A stretch of 36,974 nt of DNA from Neobacillus muris (GTDB lineage: Bacteria; Bacillota; Bacilli; Bacillales; Cytobacillaceae), in assembly GCF_943193175.1 (NCBI RefSeq), contig NZ_CALPDF010000045.1, forward strand, positions 1 through 36,974. Reading direction: 5' to 3'. This document shows positions 24,988 to 31,603 of the stretch, in pieces. The translations under genes were made by a program, and so were the position numbers. Position 1 is the stretch's first letter; every line of letters begins with the position of its first letter. The notes beneath the pieces were generated by a model. The model did no database searches, was not told where the DNA came from, and saw only the letters and a list, made by a program, of their open reading frames with translations.

Positions 24988-25006
24988 TTTTGATATATTT
25001 TGATAA
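24988..25006. repeat. Tandem TTTTGATA motif upstream of flgB
   Basis: On the plus strand TTTTGATA occurs twice, at 24988 and 24998, exactly ten bases apart, just before the flgB ribosome-binding site. An inverted copy lies at 25122-25129. A ten-base spacing places both copies on one helix face. The same core occurs at 28447 and 28647. The region is AT-rich, so chance is possible. Confidence 0.35.
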
Positions 25007-25159
25007 TTTTCGAGTTAATATGTCATATTTATCAATATACTATATAAAAACATATAATATCTACTACTTTTTTTGATTAACAAAAAATAGTAAAAGGAAT
25101 TTGTCAAAACAACAGCATTTCTATCAAAAACTTTCAAATGAAAATGTGCAAAACGAATA

Positions 25160-25181
25160 GACCATCATCTTTTTGATGGCC
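25160..25181 (-). terminator. Weak terminator after the wall-hydrolase gene
   Basis: The minus strand has a seven-base-pair stem (GGCCATC / GATGGTC, one wobble), an eight-base loop and a broken T-rich stretch (TATTCGTTTT). It starts 30 bases past the hydrolase stop and may separate it from flgB. Confidence 0.4.
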
Positions 25182-25211
25182 GATGCTAAAGAATGAATAA
25201 AACAATTAAGA

Positions 25212-25877
25212 TCAAACTTTCAATTGCTCAAAAAATTTCGTTACCCCTGCAACCCAATGATTGTTTAGCCCTGTTGGATCATTTGCGGCTCCGACCGGAG
25301 CATATTTGGCACCTATTTGCGCAATACTCGTTAAACCCTGAGCCAGGTAGTTTTTACTTAAATTACGGGCCATATCCATAATGCTAGCTTCCACCGACTC
25401 ATACGTTTTGAGCCCATTTTTCCCCATCATTCCGGCTATATTATTTTTTACCGATGCAGCCATGGATTTGCCATTCGCTGATTCATGTTTGGCAATCGCA
25501 GCCAGCAAAGCTGGGTCCAGATTATACTGTTTTCCGGCGCGGATAAATACATCACCCATTCCTGATAATTTTCCGGCCAGTCCTTGATTTAGTTGATCTG
25601 TGCTTCGATCTTGATAACTTAACGGCTCATTTGTCGAAAAAGGCATGGTTTGATCCGTTACAAAAGGATTGATGCTGTCTGTATATTCAGGGACAAATGA
25701 AGTAGTATCCGATGGATCACTAGACTGTGATTCCACTTCCAGCAATAATTGAGATAATAACTTCGTAAAGGTATTTTCAGTACCAGCATTGACTGCAGCC
25801 AGCTGTGAACCCATTCCGCTCCGTGATAAAGTACTGACCAGCATGGTTTTCGTAAACCAATCATCCCCAATATTCAA
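25212..25877 (-). CDS. Lysozyme/transglycosylase-like peptidoglycan hydrolase
   Basis: A 221-residue protein. The N-terminal 100 residues are polar, with low complexity and no signal peptide. Residues 105-220 form a lysozyme-like domain: GKQYNLDPALLAAIAKHES places a likely catalytic glutamate in KHESANG, and KYAPVGAANDPTGLNNHWV near the C terminus is typical of phage-tail and endolysin-type glucosaminidase/transglycosylase domains. Its place directly upstream of flgB and lack of a secretion signal suggest export through the flagellar channel, to open the wall for the rod, as with FlgJ or CwlQ in other bacteria (inference). The start is TTG with GGAGG upstream. The exact bond cut is uncertain. 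Confidence 0.75.
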   Translation of the reverse strand: MNIGDDWFTKTMLVSTLSRSGMGSQLAAVNAGTENTFTKLLSQLLLEVESQSSDPSDTTSFVPEYTDSINPFVTDQTMPFSTNEPLSYQDRSTDQLNQGLAGKLSGMGDVFIRAGKQYNLDPALLAAIAKHESANGKSMAASVKNNIAGMMGKNGLKTYESVEASIMDMARNLSKNYLAQGLTSIAQIGAKYAPVGAANDPTGLNNHWVAGVTKFFEQLKV

Positions 25878-25927
25878 TTTCCTTCTCCCTCCATCTCTAT
25901 GTTGTTTGAATGCTTTTTATTTACAAT

Positions 25928-25972
25928 AAAAAAATGCGTAACCACGCAAATTCATTTTTTGTGTTACACGCA
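25928..25972 (-). terminator. Terminator with two alternative stems before the hydrolase gene
   Basis: The minus strand can form a short hairpin, TGCGT-GGTT-ACGCA (25935-25948), followed by seven T. The descending arm can instead pair with an upstream copy (25963-25972) in eight base pairs with a two-base bulge. Both forms end at the same T run. It sits in the leader of the hydrolase gene. Confidence 0.55.
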
Positions 25973-25986
25973 TGTCCGCTTAAAAT

Positions 25987-26026
25987 ATAGGTCCAATTTC
26001 CCATAGCTTGCGTGATTGGACCCTAT
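25987..26026 (-). other. Inverted repeat / hairpin after the DUF1292-like gene
   Basis: A perfect eight-base stem (GGTCCAAT / ATTGGACC) extends over a one-base bulge to eleven pairs and encloses about 17 bases that include CACGCAAGC. The sequence after it (TATATTTTAAG) is only partly T-rich, so it may be a weak terminator or part of a structured leader. Confidence 0.45.
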
Positions 26027-26054
26027 CCATCATTAAATTGTCCTATCCATAACC

Positions 26055-26396
26055 CTACGCCAATAAATGGGCTACCCCTTCAATCTGCTCATCTTCGAGC
26101 ATACAAACTTGAATTAATTGACCGTCTTCAATGACAGCTTCTACTAATACAACGGTTTCTGGTTCATCCTCTTTTATTAAGGCGAGGATTTGTTTATCGT
26201 TATAAACTACATTTGTAATCATCTCAAACGTTTCATTTATCGGATGTCCCAGGGTTATTTTTAGAGGTTTTGGAAAAAATGGCTTCCGTTTCTTATATTC
26301 CATAAAATCAAATATCCCACCATTAAGACAATGTCTTGTCATCTCATGTTGTTGGATCATCTGAATCTTCCCTTCTTGCACAATCAACTTCATCAA
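26055..26396 (-). CDS. Small DUF1292-like protein of unknown function
   Basis: A 113-residue soluble, acidic protein. The C-terminal part (about 55-112) has the pattern of DUF1292 proteins: a beta-rich stretch ending in acidic residues (ITNVVYNDKQILALI, then VVLVEAVIEDGQLIQVCMLEDEQIEG). This assignment is by eye and remote. It lies between fliT and the wall hydrolase with gaps on both sides, so it may be its own unit or part of the fliS operon. A SigD-like promoter lies inside it. Function unknown. Confidence 0.6.
   Translation of the reverse strand: MMKLIVQEGKIQMIQQHEMTRHCLNGGIFDFMEYKKRKPFFPKPLKITLGHPINETFEMITNVVYNDKQILALIKEDEPETVVLVEAVIEDGQLIQVCMLEDEQIEGVAHLLA
26237..26263 (-). promoter_or_regulatory. 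SigD-like promoter inside the DUF1292-like gene
   Basis: The minus strand reads TAAA (26260-26263), exactly 15 bases, then TCCGATAA (26237-26244); the SigD consensus is TAAA-N15-GCCGATAA, so only one base differs. It points toward the wall-hydrolase gene 360 bases downstream. Being inside codons, it could be chance. Confidence 0.45.
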
Positions 26397-26574
26397 TAGT
26401 ATTTTTCTCCTTTGCCGATAGACTAAACTAGAAACAAAGGATACGTAAAAGTATTATTAGACCTTTGGCTGTTACCATTTTGTTTTATTTGTAATCTTAT
26501 TGTATCTAATTATATAGTTTTACATAACCGAAAAAATACTACGGAATCGCGCAAAAAAGAAGATTCACCCCCAT

Positions 26575-26596
26575 AAAAATTGTGTGGTCACGCAAT
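26575..26596 (-). terminator. Weak terminator after fliT
   Basis: The minus strand forms a seven-position stem with one mismatch (ATTGCGT / ACACAAT), loop GACC, followed by TTTT. It lies 25 bases past the fliT stop. The remaining gap to the next gene (26397-26574) is AT-rich and shows no clear promoter. Confidence 0.4.
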
Positions 26597-26621
26597 AATA
26601 TTTAATTGTGATGTTTATCAT

Positions 26622-26969
26622 TTATTTTTTTGAATCTATAAACGCTCCATTTGTTTGTCTTACATATGGGAGGTATTTCTTAGAAACCTGTTTATTTTTT
26701 TTATGCTGCTGCAATAAGGTCTTGGCACGATCTAACTGTTCCTCTAAATACGGGGCCATTTCTTGGTCCAGCAATAGGGTTTTCTTCAATAATTGCTTTG
26801 CCGCCTGAGTATACTCATATCCAGGCAGTCCCGCTTTCATGGAGTCCGCTTGGTTCATCAGTTGATTTCTTTCATCTAATAAACGAATAAATAACTCCAC
26901 TTTTTCCTGATTTATTGCCTGGCTCATTTCGATTGTTTTTTGATGAATGGCTGCTATTAACTCGTCCAT
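26622..26969 (-). CDS. fliT: FliT-like flagellar chaperone
   Basis: A 115-residue, highly helical and charged protein 12 bases after fliS. In flagellar operons this position holds FliT, the chaperone of the cap protein FliD. The length and the pattern of long amphipathic helices (LFIRLLDERNQLMNQAD) fit. Sequence conservation in this family is low, so the call rests largely on context. FliD itself is not encoded here. Confidence 0.75.
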   Translation of the reverse strand: MDELIAAIHQKTIEMSQAINQEKVELFIRLLDERNQLMNQADSMKAGLPGYEYTQAAKQLLKKTLLLDQEMAPYLEEQLDRAKTLLQQHKKNKQVSKKYLPYVRQTNGAFIDSKK

Positions 26970-26981
26970 TTTGCCCCTCTT

Positions 26982-27359
26982 TTATTTCGTTCTCAAATGT
27001 TTGATGGCTTCTGACCAAATTTCAGTCAACTCTACCGAAAACCCCTCGACTTCTTCCAATATGTCTGCCTGTTTACGAAAATTTGCCTCAACTAGTCTAT
27101 TTTTCATATAATCATATAATTGAAGCAAGGAATCTGAGATATCGTATCCAGGCTTTAATGTTACCATTAACTCACTCAAGATATCTTGAGCACGGAGGTT
27201 ATTACTGTGACACTCTTCTAGTTTTTTTTCACGAAGGGCTTTTTTACTTAAGCGAATATATTTTACCATACCTTGATATAACATCAGCGTTAAATCCTCA
27301 GGCTTTGAAGTAGTGACAGCCTGACGTTGATATGTTTGGTAAGGATTGTTTATTGTCAT
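26982..27359 (-). CDS. fliS: Flagellin chaperone FliS
   Basis: A 125-residue helical chaperone that binds the C terminus of flagellin and keeps it unfolded for export. The N-terminal NNPYQTYQRQAVTTSKPEDLTLMLYQG motif is diagnostic. It leads the fliS-fliT unit behind a SigD-like promoter. The usual upstream gene, fliD, is replaced by an unrelated Myb-like gene with its own terminator. Confidence 0.96.
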   Translation of the reverse strand: MTINNPYQTYQRQAVTTSKPEDLTLMLYQGMVKYIRLSKKALREKKLEECHSNNLRAQDILSELMVTLKPGYDISDSLLQLYDYMKNRLVEANFRKQADILEEVEGFSVELTEIWSEAIKHLRTK

Positions 27360-27397
27360 GGTCCAATCTTCCTCTCTCTAGTCTGCCTCTTCCTTGA

Positions 27398-27424
27398 TTA
27401 TCGGATGATTTTTAAAAAAGTTAA
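27398..27424 (-). promoter_or_regulatory. SigD-type promoter of fliS-fliT
   Basis: The minus strand reads TTAA (27421-27424), 15 bases, then TCCGATAA (27398-27405), against the consensus TAAA-N15-GCCGATAA. The start point near 27391 gives a leader of about 32 bases before the fliS ATG. It follows directly after the terminator of the upstream gene. Confidence 0.65.
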
Positions 27425-27450
27425 ATAGTTTTGGTTAGAATTTTTTAACG

Positions 27451-27486
27451 ATAAAAAAAGAGCTATTCCGAAAAAGGAATAACTCT
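27451..27486 (-). terminator. Terminator after the Myb-like gene
   Basis: The minus strand has an eleven-base-pair stem (AGAGTTATTCC / GGAATAGCTCT, one wobble), a six-base loop and seven T. It insulates the fliS promoter from the upstream gene. Confidence 0.9.
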
Positions 27487-27504
27487 ATCCGATTAGCTTC
27501 CCAA

Positions 27505-28383
27505 TTAAAGCACAACACCGAAGTTATCAACAATATATTTAAGTCGTTGGTTATAAGATTTTAAATTTTGGATTTTGGCGGCGTCGCCTAATTCATTAAA
27601 CGCATGAATTTCCTTCGACAGCTTGGAAACCTCTCTTTGCAATTCATCATTGCGTTTCCTTTCCAGCAATAATTGCTGTTTGAGAGAGTCGTTTTCAAAA
27701 GAAATTTCCGATTTCATGTTCTCCATTTGCTGGACAGCATCTTGATTTTGCAATGCCATATTGGTCAGCTGGTATAGACTCAGAAGCAATTCATTTAAAT
27801 TAATTCCTGGAAGCTGCTGGACGTTTGTAATCAAACCGGACAAAATATCAATTAAGTCAGTTGAATTAGCCGGCATGACAGGCTCCTTAACGGGAAGCGC
27901 TGTTGAGGAAACAACTGGCGGAGTGTCCTTTTTGATTTCGGTTGCCACTACCGGCACTTCATTAAATTCAATTGTTGTAAAGTTGTATGATTTAGAGCTT
28001 TCTGGCTGTTTTTTATCTTTTTCTTTTAGTAGATTATAATATTTATAATTCACAGATTGATAACCACGATTTAACAAGTGTGCTATTTCCTCTAGTATTT
28101 CTGTAATATTAAGGGCACCTTCATCTTGACGTTCTTTAATATATTGAAACATGAACGCCATTTCAGCCTTCGTCCATTTTCGATTGACTTTCTTTGTATC
28201 TTCACCAGACTGATTAACCATGCTATTTGTTTTCACCATCATCATATTGTTGAGGTAAAATACTAACGATCCGGCCTTTAAGCTGTTTTTCATCTCTAAT
28301 TCTTGAATCCACTTCTCGTCTAGTTCCACTTGTGGATCATTCAATAATTGCTTCATTTCAAAGAGTGCCGATTTTAAACTCAT
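27505..28383 (-). CDS. Myb/SANT-like (RsfA-type) putative regulator with coiled coil
   Basis: A 292-residue soluble protein. Residues about 65-120 form a Myb/SANT-like segment (RKWTKAEMAFMFQYIKERQDEG, then LNRGYQSVNYKYYNLLK) that resembles the DNA-binding part of RsfA/YlbO-type Bacillus regulators, here preceded by an extra N-terminal helix domain. A flexible middle (about 125-180, proline and threonine rich) leads to a helical stretch and a long coiled coil (about 215-280). DNA binding is likely but not certain. It has its own SigA promoter, a long leader and a strong terminator, so it is monocistronic. It sits between the c-di-GMP pair and fliS, where fliD would be expected. Its targets are unknown. 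Confidence 0.65.
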   Translation of the reverse strand: MSLKSALFEMKQLLNDPQVELDEKWIQELEMKNSLKAGSLVFYLNNMMMVKTNSMVNQSGEDTKKVNRKWTKAEMAFMFQYIKERQDEGALNITEILEEIAHLLNRGYQSVNYKYYNLLKEKDKKQPESSKSYNFTTIEFNEVPVVATEIKKDTPPVVSSTALPVKEPVMPANSTDLIDILSGLITNVQQLPGINLNELLLSLYQLTNMALQNQDAVQQMENMKSEISFENDSLKQQLLLERKRNDELQREVSKLSKEIHAFNELGDAAKIQNLKSYNQRLKYIVDNFGVVL

Positions 28384-28446
28384 AGAAATACCTCCTTTAT
28401 TAGGAAATAAAACAAACGAATCTTAATTTTCACTTTATTTCATTTG

Positions 28447-28657
28447 TTTTGATATAAGATGTGACCTTCTATCAAATAATTCGCATGTCACGCCAGTTTT
28501 TTGGGTGTCAATTCAAAATTAATAAAAATCCAACCAAAAGAGCTTTATATTTTTTTCAAACTGCCATTTTTTCAGACTTTTATACTAGATATTATACAAT
28601 TTTTGCATATTGTTGTAAACGTTTTATATAGACATCAACAAACTTATTTTGATATAA
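28447..28657. repeat. Direct repeat TTTTGATATAA, copies 200 bp apart
   Basis: The plus-strand 11-mer TTTTGATATAA occurs at 28447-28457 and 28647-28657, exactly 200 bases apart (about 19 helix turns). The copies bracket the SigA promoter and leader of the Myb-like gene. Such spacing would suit repression by looping, but the area is AT-rich. Confidence 0.4.
28591..28619 (-). promoter_or_regulatory. SigA promoter of the Myb-like gene
   Basis: The minus strand has TTTACA (28614-28619), exactly 17 bases, then TATAAT (28591-28596). This is a near-consensus SigA promoter. The start near 28584 implies an untranslated leader of about 200 bases before the ATG at 28383. The rest of the 325-base gap is AT-rich leader without an ORF. 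Confidence 0.75.
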
Positions 28658-28665
28658 TATTCTTA

Positions 28666-28701
28666 TTTTTAAATAAAAACCCTCATACAATTGAGGGTTT
28701 T
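28666..28701 (-). terminator. Terminator after the PilZ gene
   Basis: The minus strand has a perfect ten-base-pair stem (AAAACCCTCA / TGAGGGTTTT), a six-base loop and TATTT. It begins eight bases past the PilZ gene stop and closes the c-di-GMP pair. Confidence 0.9.
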
Positions 28702-28708
28702 CGCAGCT

Positions 28709-29314
28709 TTATCTATTTTGCCTCTGCCTTTCGAAGCAATATTGGACTATTTTCATTTGATCTCTTTGATGAATATCGGTAAATTCGATGGCCGCCTGTT
28801 TCCATTCCTCTTGCAAATCAATGCGCTTAATCTGACCCTGAAAAGATATCGTTTCGGATTCCTTTCTTTGATTGGGAACCTCTAATGTACCTGAGACGAT
28901 CTCTCCTTCCTTGACTGCCATTTCGCCCCCAAATGCACATAAGACTCCCCCGGCACTCAAATTAATCGTATTCGCTTTGTTGCCATTTAATTGGATTGCT
29001 AAACTCGCTTCAACACGAAAATTATCCCGGCGCTGAACCCTTTTGATTTCATTTTCTGCAGGTTTAGCTACTCTATATAACCGGATTTTTTCATTTTTTC
29101 TTCCGACTATTTTTGTATGAAATCTGTACACACTGCCGGACAGTATATAGGTAATAGCTAAAGCGGTTCCATCAGGCAATGCGCCAAACCAATCCCCATC
29201 CATCGGATAGGCAATAAGAATTTCCTCATGTTCAAACTCTGCGACCATCGAACGATAGGTCTGATCATAGCCTGCTATTTCAAGCATAATATTCTGGTTA
29301 ATTTTCGGATACAT
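28709..29314 (-). CDS. PilZ-domain c-di-GMP receptor (YpfA/DgrA-like)
   Basis: A 201-residue protein with an N-terminal YcgR-type beta domain (about 1-90) and a C-terminal PilZ domain (about 93-200). The binding signature is complete: R96-xxx-R100 within RRDNFR and NLSAGG near residue 120. In B. subtilis the related YpfA (DgrA/MotI) binds the stator when c-di-GMP is high and stops swimming. Here the gene directly follows a c-di-GMP enzyme gene, 68 bases apart, inside a flagellar cluster, so a motility brake is the natural reading (inference). Confidence 0.88.
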   Translation of the reverse strand: MYPKINQNIMLEIAGYDQTYRSMVAEFEHEEILIAYPMDGDWFGALPDGTALAITYILSGSVYRFHTKIVGRKNEKIRLYRVAKPAENEIKRVQRRDNFRVEASLAIQLNGNKANTINLSAGGVLCAFGGEMAVKEGEIVSGTLEVPNQRKESETISFQGQIKRIDLQEEWKQAAIEFTDIHQRDQMKIVQYCFERQRQNR

Positions 29315-29382
29315 TCTGTCACCTACTACCTATATTGTTTCCAATGTTAGAACCTGTATAGCTCAGGAAGTACACATTCTGT

Positions 29383-31500
29383 TTAAACAGCGAGATTCTT
29401 AAACAGAAATTCTTCAATTTCGCGTTTTTTCAAGGGCCTTCCAATTAGAAAACCTTGAGCCTGATGGCAGCCGCTAATCTCTAGGAACTTCATCTGCGAA
29501 TCTTTTTCAACACCCTCGGCAATTACTGTCAGATTTAAACTTTTAGCCATGGCAATAATCGCCTTGGTAATTGCACGATCCTCGTCATTCAAGTTGATAT
29601 CCCGTATAAACGACTTATCAATCTTTAGGGTCGTTACAGGGAGCCGTTTCAAATAGCTTAAAGAAGAGTAGCCCGTCCCGAAGTCGTCGATGGATAGAAT
29701 AATCCCCATGGATTTGAATTCATCTAAAATCGATATAACGTTATCCGCATTCTCCATGATAGTGGATTCTGTAATTTCTAATTCTAACCATTCTGGATCG
29801 AGCCCCGTTTCCTCCAGAATTTGCTGGATGTCATCAAGCAGCCCGTCATATTGAAATTGTTTTGTAGATAGATTAACGGCCATATGAACAAAAATATTAT
29901 GGTCTTCCTGCCATTTCTTGCTTTGCCGGCATGCTTCCCGAATCACCCATCTGCCAATCGGGATAATCAACCCGATCTCTTCGGCAACTGAAATAAATTT
30001 ATCAGGAGGAACCATTCCCAGCTGGGGGTTATTCCACCGCAGCAAGGCTTCGACGCCCGTTATTTTTCTTAATTTAATATCAAATTTTGGCTGATAAACG
30101 ACGTACAATTCATCATTCTCTAACGCTTTCAGCAGCAAACTCTCAATTTCGATGCGTTCCTGCAGCTTTTGGCTCATCTCTGGTGTAAACACCTTAAATG
30201 TATTTTTCCCATTGTCCTTCGCCCGGTACATAGCGTTATCTGCGTGCCTAAACAGCGTTTCCACATCCTCCCCGTCTTCCGGGTAGATGCTGATGCCAAT
30301 GCTTGCTGTAATAAACAATTCATGTGATCCGACTAGCATTGGTTTTGCCAGCGTATCGAGAATTTTTTTTGCAATATCCACTGTCTGATTACCGGTCGTA
30401 TAGGGCATCCAAATTCCGAACTCGTCCCCGCCCATTCGGGAAAGAACCGCCGTTTCCGGGATACAGCCGAGGATCAATTTCGCCACCTGTTTAATCAACT
30501 CATCTCCAGCTGCATGCCCTAAACTATCATTAATCGTTTTAAATCCATCTAAGTCCAAGAACATGAGGGTTGCCTTTTTCAAGCCAAAATTTTGAATATC
30601 CTCGGTGATTCTTTGCTGAAAATACATGCGATTTGGCAGCATGGTCAACGCATCATGATTGGCATGGAACTCGATCACATAGTCCTTTTGAATTTTCTCG
30701 GTAATTTCTGTCGCAATACTCAGGACTGCATCACTATGATTTTTGGATAGGAGGATGGGGAGCTTGGTCATTTTGAACCAGCGCTGTTTTTGCTCCTTGT
30801 CAACAATTAATAATTCCGGGATATACTGCTCTTTCCGCTGCTCTACTGTCATTCTATCATTTGCAAGGTGGTTTTTGGCTGTTTTCTCATCGTATAAATC
30901 AAATACAGTTAAGGTCTTAATCTCCTCAACTGTTTTTTGATGAATATCCGCATAGGCCTGGTTTGCAATCAAAAACTTTCCTTTCAAATCCCTAACAAAT
31001 ATAGGATTGGGATTCCGATTAATCATTTGATACAAAAATGAGCCTTGTTCTTTTAATAGACCGCGTCTTAGATATATCCTATTTTTTTCTTTTGCAAGAT
31101 TGACAATCATGTGGGTCAAATTCTCTGCCAAATTACTGACCTCTTGACTCTGAGTATTGGAATGATACTTACAATATTCTGATGAGTCTTGACATACTGC
31201 TTCAAATATTTGTTGGATAGGATGCAAGATTCGGTATGTATAAAACCAAAGAAATAGGAACAATCCGGGTAGGATAATGAACAATGAGCGCCAAATCAAC
31301 TTATAAAAGATTTTTAACAGGCTGACAACCTCTGAATTATTCGCTTCTTGGGCTAACTTCGTGATACTGAGGTGCGCCGTATAGGAGGCGAGCAGTAAAA
31401 CCAGCAGGATTAGTATTAAAATTTGAAAATAGGTTTTCCAAAAAATACTGCCTCGTCTAAAAACAAACCGGGACAGGATGGGGTGTTCATTTTTTTCCAT
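29383..31500 (-). CDS. Membrane PAS-GGDEF-EAL c-di-GMP enzyme
   Basis: A 705-residue bifunctional-type protein. Two membrane helices (about 20-46 and 72-90) flank a short outside loop. A PAS domain (about 155-270) follows, then GGDEF (motif intact at 357-361, with LDLDGFK and INDSLGH upstream) and EAL (EAL at 484-486). The EAL domain keeps the residues needed for phosphodiesterase action: EALLRW, NLS, EITES, DDFGTGYSS, LKIDKSF, AEGVE and QGF. The RxxD inhibitory site before GGDEF is absent. It could make or degrade c-di-GMP; an active EAL suggests net hydrolysis, perhaps controlled by the PAS domain. It sits between flgL and the PilZ gene. Confidence 0.93.
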   Translation of the reverse strand: MEKNEHPILSRFVFRRGSIFWKTYFQILILILLVLLLASYTAHLSITKLAQEANNSEVVSLLKIFYKLIWRSLFIILPGLFLFLWFYTYRILHPIQQIFEAVCQDSSEYCKYHSNTQSQEVSNLAENLTHMIVNLAKEKNRIYLRRGLLKEQGSFLYQMINRNPNPIFVRDLKGKFLIANQAYADIHQKTVEEIKTLTVFDLYDEKTAKNHLANDRMTVEQRKEQYIPELLIVDKEQKQRWFKMTKLPILLSKNHSDAVLSIATEITEKIQKDYVIEFHANHDALTMLPNRMYFQQRITEDIQNFGLKKATLMFLDLDGFKTINDSLGHAAGDELIKQVAKLILGCIPETAVLSRMGGDEFGIWMPYTTGNQTVDIAKKILDTLAKPMLVGSHELFITASIGISIYPEDGEDVETLFRHADNAMYRAKDNGKNTFKVFTPEMSQKLQERIEIESLLLKALENDELYVVYQPKFDIKLRKITGVEALLRWNNPQLGMVPPDKFISVAEEIGLIIPIGRWVIREACRQSKKWQEDHNIFVHMAVNLSTKQFQYDGLLDDIQQILEETGLDPEWLELEITESTIMENADNVISILDEFKSMGIILSIDDFGTGYSSLSYLKRLPVTTLKIDKSFIRDINLNDEDRAITKAIIAMAKSLNLTVIAEGVEKDSQMKFLEISGCHQAQGFLIGRPLKKREIEEFLFKNLAV

Positions 31501-31537
31501 GTTTATCCACTCAATATTTTGACTTTTTAAATGTTAA

Positions 31538-31559
31538 GCCAGCCGATCTCGAGGCCGGC
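31538..31559 (-). other. GC-rich hairpin after flgL
   Basis: The minus strand forms a seven-base-pair stem (GCCGGCC / GGCTGGC, one wobble) with an eight-base loop, but it is followed by TTAACATTT rather than a T run. It may reduce read-through from flgL into the c-di-GMP genes. No clear promoter was found in this 103-base gap. Confidence 0.4.
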
Positions 31560-31603
31560 CAGTCGAATTATTGGTTTTTATACAAAACAAATCTTACTTC
31601 TTC

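Noticed and set aside
25079..25107. TTGACA upstream of flgB as a SigA promoter
   Set aside because: At 16-18 bases spacing the -10 would be TTTGTT-like, far from TATAAT. The true flgB promoter remains unassigned.
25987..26026. c-di-GMP-I (GEMM) riboswitch, suggested by CACGCAAGC in the loop
   Set aside because: The flanking conserved parts of GEMM (AGGGCAAACC and the GGGACGCAAAGCC segment) are absent, so only a short chance-level match remains.
26413..26420. Plus-strand GCCGATAG resembling a SigD -10
   Set aside because: The -35 at the 15-base distance is AATA rather than TAAA, and no plus-strand gene follows.
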